This document shows positions 12,741 to 25,533 of a DNA stretch of 64,000 nucleotides, piece by piece. The stretch is from Sipunculus nudus. Lineage: Eukaryota; Annelida; Sipuncula; Golfingiida; Sipunculidae. The stretch covers positions 25,664,008 through 25,728,007 of the forward strand of contig CM049313.1 in the NCBI GenBank assembly GCA_026874595.1. Reading direction: 5' to 3'. The position numbers were made by a program, and so were the translations under genes. The notes beneath the pieces were generated by a model, which saw nothing but the letters and a program-made list of their open reading frames with translations, did not search any database and was not told the origin of the DNA. Position 1 is the first letter of the stretch; each line of letters opens with the position of its first letter.

Positions 12741-12889
12741 CCAGTCCTGGTAAGTATGTATTGTTATCCCCCTGCTATCACAGCACTCACCAGTCCTGGT
12801 AAGTATGTATTGTTATCCCCCTGCTATCACAGCACTCACCAGTCCTGGTAAGTATGTATTGTTATCCCCCTGCTATCACAGCACTCACT
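12741..12889 (+). repeat. 49-bp minisatellite, three units, each with a splice-donor-like core
   Basis: The unit CAGTCCTGGTAAGTATG plus TATTGTTATCCCCCTGC and TATCACAGCACTCAC repeats three times almost without change at 49-bp spacing. CTG-GTAAGTAT fits the metazoan 5' splice-site consensus, and CCCCCTGCTATCACAG looks like a 3' splice site. Each unit can therefore be read as acceptor, 15-nt micro-exon, donor. No neighbouring coding exon is recognised. Confidence 0.85.
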
Positions 12890-15800
12890 AACCTGTAGCC
12901 AGGAGCAGGTAAGCAGTTACCATAAGCATATTAGGTGAAAGGTAGGTTGCGTCACAAACCTAACTTTTATGTAACTGTTTAAATATTTTAATAATTTGAT
13001 ACAAATTGGAAATCCTGTACATTCTGATTTGTGTGAAAATTCGAACTGCGCTAATGCTGTAAAATGGAAAAAGCATGAAAATTCAGAGCCAAATTAACCA
13101 CTTACACAGTATTTGGCCGATATTCCCAGGTTCATTCGTGCACAAGTGACTAAACATTTGTAAATATTCCTTGATAACATTCATGAATCCAGATTATGAG
13201 CCAGATCCTCACAAAATCTAATCAAATTTTAATTGGCCCATATCCGAAATGCCCTCAAAATTGCATGAAATTCTGTTCATAATTGCATGAGTTATGTTGT
13301 AAACAAACGCACAAACGGGATGAACGCATACCCTCCTGGTGGAGGCAATAAACAAATAATTTATATTATATACTGTGATTGACTTCAAATCAGTGGGGCT
13401 GTTTTTTCGTGGTCTTCTGATTTTTTTCTTTTTTCTTTTATAGGTTCCTATTTCGCAGTCAATCATTAGTATATATATATTTATTAAAACAGTTTTTTAA
13501 CTAAAATAGTTCATAACCTTTTTGCATGGAGTGCCTTGATTAGATCAATAACTATTTGTACAATAAATGTAAAATAAATAAGTTTATATTTAATCTATTT
13601 GCTTACACTCACCTGCACCTTATATAAAAACTTGAAAGTCCAGTGCGCTTGTGTGGCTGCTGCTGTTTGAACTGTGACAGGGCCATAGTCAGCAGACACT
13701 CTTGGGTTGACTGACCCTGGCTGCTGGTGAGCTGCTGGTATGATAAGGCTTACAAAAGCCAAAGCCCAGCCAAAATGACTCTCAGAATGTCAGTGTAGGT
13801 GTAAGGACCCAGTCTGTGATTAAATGATTTTGTAATCAGTTGTTTGTTGAGAATGCCGCTGAAGAGAGTAGGCTGTGTCACTCGTTAATTAAAAGATGGG
13901 GTGGAATGATGCACGCCAGTATTGTCCCTTTGATGTGGAATCAAAGGTTGGCATTTTTAGCAAATCAAAGTTATGTTGTAAATAGTCCATATATTTTACC
14001 AAAATAAATGGACATCACTGAGTCACTATAAAGAAGAGGTCAACACAAAAAGAGACTCAGATCAGAATGACCGCCAGAGCCAGGTGTGCCTGAGATGAGA
14101 GCACAAAACTTCTTAAGGAACTACTGACCAGGTCGACCAACTGGAGCCCAATAGTAGGCGAGCAACAACAAGGGGATTTTGTTCACATTACAAAAGTAAC
14201 GAAACAAAGTAAAAGAATCTTGAAAGAAATTTTATTTGCACGGTTAAAGAATCAAACCCATATTTATGAGTCCTGTCCTTGTTTCAATTTGTGATCAGTG
14301 TGATTGTTATTTCTATTACACAGCTCACAACCATTGCTGCCTATGCTCATGCCAAGGCAGTGAGCATTTATAACCTCGTGGTTTCAATTTTGCGCTCTTC
14401 CAGTGATTGCTACTGAAGTTATCACAGATAAGACAACCACAATTGTTATGTAAACAGTTTGCACAGGAAAAAATATTGGGATTTGAACTCATGTACATGG
14501 CACACGTTCGGTCTCTAGAAAAGCAAGCTTTACTTGCGAGACAGTTCGGGCCGCTTTAATATGCTGGCCATAACACACCCCCTCTTAAGGGTGTTCTGCT
14601 GTCAGAACTAGATTAATTAACCAAGGAGTCCCACTTTTTGGTCAACTAAGATTGTAGTAAATATGCAGTTACTTCAAACCACCTTTCCCATGGCCCCAAA
14701 GTTGGGTGTCATCCTGGACAAGGCCCCATTTCATGGCCATTTGTTACATAAACATTTTGCTCAGGGGAAAATATTGGGCCAATCCAGGATTCAAACCCAT
14801 GTCAGGGACACAAACTGTGGCATTCCACCCGACCCTAATATCACCAGAAAAGCAAGCTAAACTAGAGAGACATTTCAGGGTGCTTTTAGATGCATCCTGT
14901 AACAATATATATATATATTTATTTATTTATTTATTTATTTATTTATTCCAAGCAACAGACCAGAAACACTGATGTATAAGCATATGTTTAAACCAGTGAC
15001 AGCCAAAGTTAGATGCCAGTGATACAAATTCATATTTCAGATCAACCAATAGGCACACGGGCAGAGGTCATGTTACAGTCACACCAGTAAGCTTGTGTTT
15101 ATTCATTCATGGTTCCAGAGGGTTGCTCACATTAGAAAATAACTATGGGACACTGTCCAGACCAATTACACACTGTAAGACCATGTAATTTATGCCAGTC
15201 AGCAGGGGCTGCATTGTGTTAACCATGTAATCTATTAACCAAATCTTTCTCAAATCTGCTGGCAGATTCTGGTGGTCTTATGCTACTAGTACACTCCAGT
15301 AATGTGATTACCATGTGGAGCAGAGGAATATTCCATTTCCTTGTCCAAGTGGCTGCCTTCTGCACATGCATTATAGTTAGGTTAGCATGGTTGCCATGGT
15401 TTGTAACATATGGCCCAATAGTAATATTGAATAATTAATGAAGCTGGTTAATTTCTTTCGGTTCCAGCTGATCAGCCTTAACCTGTGTATAGACACAGTG
15501 CTGGCTTCTATTTAGAACTGACTGATACTGTGGTATCATGTACTATGTTGTATGAAACTTGTGATATTGTATCACCAAAGAAAGATCTCGTATATGATAT
15601 TCCACTGTAATTTTCTTGGTTACACTCTAAGCCCTGGTGTTTATGTATATAAATAAATTTAAAGCACTACTTTCGTAATTTTACCAAGAAAAATCAACAT
15701 TATTACTGGCTTGTATTTTTTGCATACTTTCTGCCAGTAGCCAGTTATGATTTATATTCAGTTAGGTCTGATTTAGATTACCATAATAAACTTCAAATAG

Positions 15801-16230
15801 TTCATTATGTACATGCAACGCTTATAATGTACAGTTTATATGCATACTGCCCAGCTCTACTTGTCATAATTTGGATTTGGATCTACAAGGAATATGACCC
15901 CTGGATGACCTCTTGACTCTACTGGTTTCTCAACAGGAGATGACATCTAATCAGTGTATTGCTTTATCTTATCATCAGGCTGATACTAAGACCTTGTAAT
16001 CTGTGATTACCTGAGGGCTCTGGCCATGCTGTCAGTCTCAAAACACTAGATAAAAACAATGATAGTACATGTATAATGTACTTAAGACAGCTTTGGTAAA
16101 GCTTTACAGGTTCATAAGGCTGGAGAGAAATAAGTATATAAACTGGGAATTATGATATCTTATATTACATGAACATTATATAATCTTTTTTCCTTCAGCA
16201 TTACCTTATTTGAAAAAACAATTATCACTT
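12890..16230. other. Non-coding DNA with short repeats
   Basis: A repeat occurs twice at about 14445-14575 and 14730-14880: TAAACA, then CAGG-GAAAATATTGG, then an ATTCAAACCCATG-like box, AAAGCAAGC and AGAGACA. An ATTT microsatellite lies at about 14918-14946. No gene is supported. Confidence 0.45.
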
Positions 16231-16232
16231 TG

Positions 16233-16690
16233 AGCTACTGTTATTAGAGTAGATGAGACTACTGTCCACATAAGCACTTATAGCTACTGTTATTATGTAG
16301 ACGAGCCAAGTCCACATTGGGCTGAGCTGCAATTATGAGAGTAGCTGAGACTAGTCCATATGGGCACTTTGAGCTGCCATTATGAGAATAGCTGAGACTA
16401 ATCCACATGGGCAATTTGAGCTGCAATTATGAAAGTAGCTCTTGACTAGTCCACATAATGCACTTCCAGCTGCCATTATGGAATAGCTGAGACTAGTCCA
16501 TATGGGAACTTTCAGCTGCCATTATGAGAATAGCTGAGACTAGTCCTCATGGGCACTTTGAGCTGCCTTTATAAGAGTAGCTGAGACTATAAGTGCACAT
16601 GGGCACTTTGAGCTGCCATTATGAGAGTAGCTGTGACTAGTCCACATGGGCACTTTGAGCTGCAATTATAAGAGTAGCTGAGACTAGTCT
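16233..16690 (+). repeat. ~47-bp tandem repeat, about nine to ten units
   Basis: The unit reads roughly GTAGCTGAGACTAGTCC, AYATGGGCACTTTGAGC, TGCCATTATGAGA. The first units (from 16233) are diverged and later ones more alike. It is non-coding. Confidence 0.85.
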
Positions 16691-16829
16691 GATCTTTAAA
16701 TAAACACTTAGAATCGGTCCAGTGTTTGTGTTATAGGATTTAAATAATTTTACTATTTTCATGCTTTATTGTGACTGTTTGGCCAGAAAAAAAACATGGC
16801 TGTCATCGTGGAGAATGTTTTTTTGGCTC

Positions 16830-17447
16830 ATCTGACTGAAAATCATCAGAACTATAGTGATCACTCTTGATTTGTCCGTTGTCCATCAGTCTTGTAAGTT
16901 AACAGGGCACAAATCATAACCACTGGACCTAGAAACTTCTAATTGAAAATCCAGGATGGTCAATAAAATATACCCATGGACACCTGAAATGCATCACTAC
17001 GATCTATATTCTCTAAGTAATGGTGCCTGTTTGTGCAGCCCAGAATACTGATTAAAAATTTGATACAAAAGTCCCAGTATCTGAATAACTACCGTATATT
17101 CTTAATTAATTTGAAAAGAATGAAAAAATTACTAGCTCTGAATTATGAATTAAAAAAATATAATAATAATAAATAGTTTTTGTTGTTGCTTGGACATTCG
17201 ATCTACCAGATAAGTGAGTGAGCAATAATACCAGAAGTTAAGAATAACTACCTTATATATTGCATCATTTCTGTCTACTTTGTCATGTATATGGGAATAA
17301 CATTACTGTCACCAGTGTATGCTGTTTGTACAACTTAGTACAACTTAAATTATTAAATACAAGATGAACTTGGTATGTGCATTCCATTTTATCAGTTGAC
17401 AGTTTTAGCCAGTAAATACTGCACATCAACCTGTGTTAAGCTCAGCT
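16830..17447 (+). repeat. Family P-like 5' fragment
   Basis: TTTTTTGGCTCATCTGACTG, then ATCATCAGAACTATAGTGATC, then TTTGTCCGTTGTCC mirrors the P 5' end (TAGCTCAGCTGACT, CTGAGCTATAG, CCGT run) with changes. No gene is seen. Confidence 0.45.
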
Positions 17448-20400
17448 CATTGTAAGTCATCTGAACTATAGTGGTGGTCCTTTGTCCCTTGTCTGGCTGT
17501 CTGTCCATCCAGGTGTCTGTCAGTTAACAGAGCACATTTTACAACTACTGGACATATGAATCCAAAATCTGGTATACCTTTACAAGTCCCCAAAATCTCC
17601 TACCATACCGAAAATTGGGTCACTACCACTTCATTCCTTTGAGATATTAAGGAAACACCTTAATTTTCCATTTAAAATCCATTGTTACACTTCAAGACTG
17701 CCTAATATCAAACCACTGATCTGTTTTTGGTCATATCAGAAATTAATATTACTCTATATATCCTATGTGCATACCCAAAATTAGGTCAGTATTGTTTAAA
17801 TGTATCCCCAGACAAAGTCGGGATACTATGGTTTAAGCATGGTCTTGCAGCTGCTGCAGAGATTTTGCTGGTTGCGATAACTCAAAAAAATATTTTATGG
17901 ATCTTTACCAAACTTGACATGTGCATAGCTATGGGTAAGAGGTAGAAGCTTTTTTAAAATGGGGTAGTTTACTAGGAGAGTGACCATTAACCTTGAATAG
18001 GTCCATTTTGGGGGAAATCACACAAATTCTTAAATACCTCATGAAATCTTGCATGGATAGATCCAAAATTCAACTTGACCAAAGATCTTGGATAGTGTTG
18101 TCATGTACCGGAAACTGGTGACACCACTTGTCATCCTTTTCTTGTTTTAATGCCATTTAATACCCCAATCATTGCCACTTGACAGTACTGTGAGCTTTAA
18201 AGAGTCTAAAACTAATGGACAGATTGGGCTGAAATTGTGTATTTCCATAGATCTTGGACTCCTCCATCTTGTACTCAAGACTTGTGGCACCATCTGCAAT
18301 CGTTTCCCTGTTGCGTCTATCTGTACATGTGCTTTTGGTGAAAATTACCCATATTTAGGAGTGGTTCAAGGTATTGTTCTAAAATTTGGCCATCTGCAAT
18401 TGTTTTCCCATGGTGTCTATTCGTATATGTGCTTTGGGTGAAAATTGCTCATATCTCCAGAGTGGTATTTGTCTGAAATTTAGCATGTCCATCCATCTTG
18501 GAAAGTTTTCTCATGAGCCAGACAGGTGGCACCATTTACCTTTCTGTTTCTGTTTAATAAATTAATGCCCTTTTTTCTGGAGGGATTTGTAGTATTGGCC
18601 TCTAGTGGTGCAACCTACAATCATGTTTATGTGGCAGACATCCATTTTACTCTATTTGCCCTTGCCACACAATCCATGCCTCACTTCACCTGTACTACTC
18701 TGATTTCTGCGGATACACGTATTAGCTATCCACTACCTGATCTAGTTGTTTCATGCATCTGTGCGCATAGCCGAAGAGTGGTTTGAAGCCTGAAATTGTG
18801 TATGTCCATACATCTTTAATGGCTTTCTCATAAGTGTAGGTGCCACTTACATTCATTTTTGTGTTCTGTGCACCAATATTTCAGCAGTGATGTTTGTGTA
18901 ATTGGTGCATGCACTTTGGTTCAAAATGTTCAGTGTTAGCATTGCACAAATACATGTCACACATGTACTTGAAAAGTAACAGTCAAGCATGGAAGCATTA
19001 TACCTGATGTATATCCCATTGCACAGGTTCGCATAAGGCTTGTAGGCCTTGCTCACAGTTATAATCTGAAGCCAAACATCATGCTTATTCAACTGTTCTA
19101 CTGCAATTTGGCCCCATCATGAACTGTGATCTTTCAAATACATTAGAAAATCACGTCATCACTAGCCAATCAAACATTGCCTGCAGGCACGTCATGATTT
19201 TGGTAGAGACAGCATTAGTCCTTAATACAGTTATAAGATGGCACTACCCTAGCGGCTAAGTTCACTGCTTTAGATGGCAAACTTATTCATTAACGATAAC
19301 TAAATACGGCACAATGTGAAAGAGTACCTTCTACTAAATATTCATTTTAAGTGGCACTGGATGTCATCTAGCTTGGCACACATTCACATAACTTTTAGAT
19401 ATTACTGCCCGGCAGGGATTTCCATTTTCAAGTCATTTGCCGGGGGCAAGAAAAAACTGCAGGACCCATCCGCTGGCCACAGCACATCCCTGCAGAAGTT
19501 CATGGTTTTACAACTAAGCCAACTGATATAATTATAAATGGGCCCTGTTTTCATCTCCCTGAATCACTTAAAGTATGTGCACCAAGCTCGATGGACATCA
19601 CTACATGGCTGAGGATTAATCTCAACTGTCACCAACTATAGGCAGCTTTTGAAATGAATGATCATGGCCTTGTATATGCATTCATATTTGTGTGGTTTCA
19701 ATTTCATGGCCAGAGAGTGACTGTGAATATCACATATTTGAAACCACCGGAAATAAGAAGACATCCACAGTATTAATATTTGATTATCATAAATTTATTC
19801 TTGCCTCCGTAACAAGAATGGGACATACAGTGATCAGTGCCGGCCGGCAGGAGATCTGCACTCAGAAAATATTTTAGAAGTCACACAGGAGTCCCTGCAC
19901 TTGCTTGTTAACGATACCCCTGCTGGTACCCCGCCCAGTGATGATTAGCATGAATTTCAAATCAAAAGTGTTTTCCATTCAGTGCAGTCTAAGGCTAGAT
20001 GGTTACTTCCAGGGATTAGGCAGTGTGACAGCTGGTAAAGTTAATGATTTTGAGCACCCAGAGAGTCAGAAGGGGCACAAATGGTATCCATTCTGCGTAG
20101 GATCTTCTAATGTAACATTTGGATGGTTAAATATCCTTTTAAACATGAAATTAGGTCACCAAGACCTATATTCTGCCAGCTATAGGGAAAAAACTTGATT
20201 TGAGTAGCCTGAAAGTCAGATGGGCTAAAATTGTACCTGTTAGGCCTCGAGTCTTCAAAAGCAACATCCAGTGAGGTTTTTGGCAAATTTTTGTGGAGAC
20301 CTGAAACTAGGTCATGATGACCTCTCAGAGGAGTTTGAAAACTGGTGACTTTGATCTTATTCTTCTCTTTTGTACAACCTGTATAGACCAGTCATGATTA

Positions 20401-20560
20401 GATCCAGTCTGCACATGTGTGACCTGTAACTTACTGAAGAACCCTGTTGACTGTGGTGTCAGAAAGTCAAAAGTTGGAAGTTAACCTCAATATGACTCTT
20501 CATTGATAAAATGGTTAATGGCATGCTGGTCAGCTGAGTGTCATGACCCATGTCACTTGT
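17448..20560 (+). repeat. Mosaic of family P, H2/H1-like and G2 fragments
   Basis: A P-type 5' end (AAGCTCAGCTCATTGTAAGT) is at about 17449 and a P-type 3' end (CAGCTGAGTGTCATGACCC, CACTTGT) at about 20531-20560. Inside lie an H2-type start TGTATCCCCAGACAAAG at about 17800, a decayed H1-type end (GCGGATACACGTATTAGC, GATCTAG) at about 18708-18746, and a G2-type 3' end (CACAGGTTCGCATAAGG, AGGCCTTG) ending about 19052. It reads as repeats inserted into an older P element. No gene is found. Confidence 0.45.
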
Positions 20561-20585
20561 TTTAAACCAACTTCCATTATACCTC

Positions 20586-20860
20586 TTTGCAAAAAACTTA
20601 AATAAGAAATATCAACAAAGATTATATACGACTTAAAGAAATTTATATTGTATTTCTTCATTAAAGAAATTTCTATTGTATTTCTGCAAAACTTAAATAA
20701 GAAATATCAACAAACATTATATAGGACTTAAAGAAATTTCTGTTGTATTTCTTCATTAAAGAAATTTCTATTGTATTTCTGCAAAACTTAAATAAGAAAT
20801 ATCAACAAAGATTATATAGGACTTAAAGAAATTTCTATTGTATTTCTTCATTAAACAATC
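20586..20860 (+). repeat. ~97-bp tandem repeat, three units
   Basis: AACTTAAATAAGAAATATC recurs near 20597, 20690 and 20787, each followed by ACTTAAAGAAATTT and TTGTATTTCTTCATTAAAG. Inside each unit AAAGAAATTTCTATTG partly repeats itself. AT-rich and non-coding. Confidence 0.8.
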
Positions 20861-21718
20861 TCAGATCTTGTTTTAACAATGCTGATGCATTTTGATGGGG
20901 AATCCCCATGTCATGATTGTCGGTGGGGCCCACATGTTCCAGGGTTCACTGTAAGATTTTGACAGCGGTAGTCCTATATAATCTGCTTTATACAGTATGT
21001 AAATATTACACATAAAAGAAAAAAAAATGTCAAATATTTTTAGAATCCTTTCAAACTTATGACTTATTCAACCTATGTGTTGTTGTTATTCTCATAGTTT
21101 AATCATTGATTGTCATGTCTACACTAGTGGTTGAGAAATAATGATATTTTATGCTATTTTCACAGTAAAATAAATAAAAATAAAATAGCTGCTTGCCAGC
21201 ATCATTTTCAGAAAAAATGCATGAGACATATACAATTAATTTTTTTGAGGCCAAAAACAGATTGGAGTATTTTTTACACTTGAAATTGTAAAAGTTGGAA
21301 AGTAAAATCTCATGATTTCTGAAAAATTTCTCAATGTCACTTGGAAATGAGCACAAAAATCTCACTTATTTTTTAAACCCTGCATAATCCCTGATTTAAT
21401 AAGAAACTAGCATTTTTGTGTGGTTATTCCTGGATACACACAGAGCATGTATTTGTGGATGATCAGAACTAGAGGACTTGCAGTTTAAGTGTGTACAGAA
21501 CTGCTGAATCAGATACATCGATCCTGCCATATGCTGAAGTCAAATCAGGATGAATCAGGAGTATCAGGGTAGGACAAAAGCTGCTTTCTGTTGAGCAGAA
21601 TAAAAGCAAGAACTGCTTGTCTGGAGATGAATTTATTAATTGCAGTAAAAATTTCTTATGTACAACAGTTTAATACTACTGGACACACACTAAGTAAAAA
21701 TGAGCTATTTATTTTCAG
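20861..21718. other. Non-coding DNA upstream of the first ligase exon seen here
   Basis: AT-rich with no arrays and no recognisable ORF. The last bases, TTATTTTCAG, are a good pyrimidine-rich 3' splice site for the exon at 21719, so this is probably the end of an intron whose upstream exon was not identified. Confidence 0.5.
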
Positions 21719-21926
21719 CACAATGGTATCACAGGGGAGGAAATCACGTATGCTCAGCTTCAGACAGCCATGTCCCGTGTCGGCAGCGCACTAGTCAAAC
21801 AAGGCTTCAAACAAGGAGATGTGGCCACATTGTTCAGCCCTAACTGTCCTGAGTTTGCCACATTTTTCATGGGTCTGGCTGCAATAGGTGGAGTGGTTAG
21901 TGCAGTCAACCCTGTCTATACAGCAG
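21719..21926 (+). CDS. Acyl-CoA ligase exon (N-terminal domain start)
   Basis: An exon of 208 nt from AG|CAC to GCAG|GTAATG, phase 0 in and phase 1 out. It encodes HNGITGEEITYAQLQ, then a helix (SRVGSALVKQGFKQGD), VATLFSPNCPEFATFF, and GLAAIGGVVSAVNPVYTA. These match the A1/A2 region of 4CL/luciferase-type ligases, where ITY(A/S)QL opens the AMP-binding domain and NPxYT precedes the acyl-binding part. The last codon is completed by AT of the next exon (G|AT, Asp). The exon's last 17 nt plus the first 8 nt of the intron are the repeat unit of the array that follows, so the true donor at 21927 is the first of dozens of look-alikes. Confidence 0.9.
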
Positions 21927-24255
21927 GTAATGTCCCCTGTCTATACAGCAGGTAATGTACCCTGTCTTTACAGCAGATAATGTACCCTGTCTTTACAGCA
22001 GGTAATGTACCCTGTCTTTACAGCAGACATTGTACCCTGTCTATACAGCAGGTAATGTTCCCTGTCTATACAGCAGTTAATGTACCCTGTCTATACAGCA
22101 GGTAATGTACCCTGTCTTTACAGCAGATAATGTTCCCTGTCTATACAGCAGGTAATGTTCCCTGTCTATACAGCAAGTAGTGTACCCTGTCTTTACAGCA
22201 GATAATGTTCCTTGTCTATACAGCAGGTAATGTTCCCTGTCTATACAGCAGGTAATGTACCCTGTCTGTACAGCAGGTAATGTACCCTGTCTACACAGAA
22301 GGTAATGTACCCTGTCTACACAGCAGGTAATGTACCCTGTTTGTACAGCAGGTAATGTACCCTGTCTGTACAGCAGGTAATGTACCCTGTCTTTACAGCA
22401 GGTAATGTACCTTGTCTATACAGCAGGTAATGTACCTTGTCTTTACAGCAGATAATGTTCCCTGTCTATACAGTAGGTAATGTACCCTGTCTTTACTGCA
22501 GATAATGTTCCCTGTCTATACAGCAGGTAATGTACCCTGTCTTTACAGCAGATAATGTTCCCTGTCTATACAGCAGGTAATGTACTCTGTCTGTACAGCA
22601 GATAATGTTCCCTGTCTATACAGCAGGTAATGTACCCTGTCTTTACAGCAGATAATGTTCCCTGTCTATACAGCAGGTAATGTACCCTGTCTATACTGCA
22701 GATAATGCACCCTGTCTGTACAGCAGGTAATGTACCCTGTCTTTACAGCAGATAATGTACCCTGTCTGTACAGCAGGTAATGTACCCTGTCTGTACAGCA
22801 GGTAATGTACCCTGTCTATACAGCAGATAATGTACCCTGTCTATACAGCAGATAATGTACCCTGTCTATACAGCAGGTAATGTACCCTGTCTGTACAGCA
22901 GGTAATGTACCCTGTCTTTACAGCAGATAATGTACCCTGTCTATACAGCAGGTAATGTACCCTGTCTGCACAGTAGGTAATATACCCTGTCTTTACAGCA
23001 GATAATGTACCCTGTCTATACAGCAGATAATGTACCCTGTCTGTGCAGCAGGTAATGTACCCTGTCTGTACAGCAGGTAATATACCCTGTATTTACAGCA
23101 GATAATGTACCCTGATAATGTACCCTGTCTTTACAGCAGGTAATGTACTCTGTCTGTACGGCAGGTAATGTACCCTGTCTATACAGCAGGTAATGTACCC
23201 TGTCTTTACAGCAGATAATGTTCCCTGTCTATACAGCAGGTAATGTACCCTGTCTTTACAGCAGATAATGTTCCCTGTCTATACAGCAGGTAATGTATCC
23301 TGTCTATACAGCTGGTAGTGTACCCTGTCTTTACAGCAGATAATGTTCCTTGTCTATACAGCAGGTAATGTTCCATGTCTATACAGCAGGTAATGTACCC
23401 TGTCTGTACAGCAGGTAATGTACCCTGTCTACACAGCAGGTAATGTACCCTGTCTGTACAGCAGGTAATGTACCCTGTCTTTACAGCAGGTAATGTACCC
23501 TGTCTATACAGCAGGTAATGTACCCTGTCTTTACAGCAGATAATGTTCATTGTTTATACAGCAGGTAATGTACCCTGTCTTTACCGCAGATAATGTTCCC
23601 TGTCTATACAGCAGGTAATGTACCCTGTCTTTACAGCAGATAATGTTCCCTGTCTATACAGCAGGTAATGTACCCTGTCTTTACAGCAGATAATGTTCCC
23701 TGTCTATACAGCAGGTAATGTACCCTGTCTATACTGCAGATAATGTACCCTGTCTGTACAGCAGATAATGTACCCTGTCTGTACAGCAGATAATGTACCC
23801 TGTCTGTACAGCAGGTAATGTACCCTGTCTGTACAGCAGATAATGTACCCTGTCTATACAGCAGATAATGTACCCTGTCTATACAGCAGGTAATGTACCC
23901 TTTCTGTACAGCAGGTAATGTACCCTGTCTTTACAGCAGATAATGTACCCTGTCTATACAGCAGCTACTGTACCCTGTCTTTACAGCAGGTAATGTACCC
24001 TGTCTGCACAGCAGGTAATGTACCCTGTCTTTACAGCAGATAATGTACCCTGTCTATACAGCAGATAATGTACCCTGTCTGTGCAGCAGGTAATGTACCC
24101 TGTCTGCACAGCAGGTAATATACCCTGTCTTTACAGCAGATAATGTACCCTGATAATGTACCCTGTCTTTACAGCAGATAATGTTCCCTGTCTATACGGC
24201 AGGTAATGTACCCTGTCTTTACAGCAGGTAATGTAACCTGTCTTTACAGCAGGTA
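21910..24255 (+). repeat. 25-bp minisatellite (~93 units) made from the exon/intron boundary
   Basis: The unit is CCCTGTCTATACAGCAG followed by GTAATGTA or close variants. Starts at 21910, 21935, 22035 and 22060 show the 25-bp period. The first unit overlaps the authentic end of the ligase exon and its 5' splice site. Two variant types tend to alternate: CTATACAGCAG-GTAATG (donor intact) and CTTTACAGCAG-ATAATG (donor GT changed to AT, with more acceptor-like upstream pyrimidines), so a 50-bp higher-order period shows in places. The long open frame on the minus strand across it is a by-product. Confidence 0.95.
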
Positions 24256-24489
24256 ATATATTAGCTGAACATGCAGAGCTGAACCTTCATTTTCCAATTT
24301 ACAAAAGTCAGGACATACAGGACATTTTTTCCCTGTCACTGATGACAGTAGCTCTACAGTCCAAAGCATGTAACCTGGTGGAAACTATGTTGTATGTCAG
24401 CATGTCCTTTATCCATAAGCAGGATGCCTGTCATGCAAGTACTATCACCAGCAGATCCTGTAACAAAGCCAGTCTGTGTGGTTTCTGCC

Positions 24490-25395
24490 TTCCACCAGGC
24501 TACAGATGGTATAGGAAATGTGAAATGCGTGCCTTACTACAGGCTATGGCTGAAATAGACAATATGTGATGTGTGCCTTACACCAGGCTACAGATGGTAT
24601 AGGGAATGTATGATGTGTGCCTTACTACAGGCTATGGCTGTTACAAACAATATGTGATGTGTGCCTTCCATTGGGTTACAGATGGTATTAAGGATGTGTG
24701 ATATGTGCCTTACACCAGGCTACAAATGCTATAGGGAATGTGTGATGTGTGCCTTACTACAGGCGATGGCTGTTATAGAGAATGTCGGATGTGTGCCTTA
24801 CACCAGGTTACAGATGGTAGAGAAATGTGTGATGAGTGCCTTACACCCGGTTGCAGATGGTAGAAAATGTATGCCTTACACCCTGTTACAGATAGTAGAG
24901 AGCATGTGTGATGTGTGCCTAACACCTGGTTACAGATGGTAGAGAATGTGTGATGTGTGCCTAACACCTGGTTACAGATGGTAGAGAATGTGTGATGTGT
25001 GCCTTACACCTGGTAACAGATGGTAGAGGGAATGTGTGATGTGTGCCTGACACCAAGTTACAGATGGTAGAGAAAATATGTGATGTGTGCCTTACACCAG
25101 GTTACAGATGGTTGAGAGAATGTGTGATGTGTGCCTTACACCTGGTTACATTTGGTTACAGAGGGTAGAGAGAATGAGTGATGTGTGCCTTACACCAGGC
25201 TACAAATGGTAGAGAGAATGTGTGCCTTACACCAGGTTACAGATGGTAGAGAGAATGTGTGATGTGTGCCTTACACAGAGTTACAGATGGTAGAGAGAAT
25301 GTGTGCCTTACACCAGGTTACAGATGGTAGAGAGAATGTGTGATGTGTGCCTTACACAGAGTTACAGATGGTAGAGAGAATGTGTGATGTCTGTC
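24490..25395 (+). repeat. ~42-bp minisatellite in intron 1
   Basis: The unit is about GTGTGATGTGTGCCTTACAC followed by CAGGTTACAGATGGTAGAGA and GAAT, roughly twenty copies. The first (24490-24800) are more diverged, alternating CAGGCTACAGATGG and CAGGCTATGGCTG versions. It ends shortly before the next exon and is non-coding. Confidence 0.85.
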
Positions 25396-25533
25396 ATAAT
25401 ATAACTTGGTTATGTTAATTTTTGTCTTACAGCCATAGAATCCTTGTAAACAAATTTATTCTACAATAATATTAAACTTGATAATTCTAACTATATGTTT
25501 ATATTGATGTATATTTTGTGTTCTGTTCTTCAG

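Noticed and set aside
13218-13466. 82-codon minus-strand frame with a Lys/Arg-rich stretch
   Set aside because: The basic stretch comes from a T/C-rich tract (TTTTTTCTTTTTTC); no homology or context supports a gene.
23206-23550. 114-codon open frame on the minus strand with repeated LLYRQGT-type units
   Set aside because: It is the 25-bp minisatellite read in a frame without stops; the period comes from the DNA repeat, not a protein.
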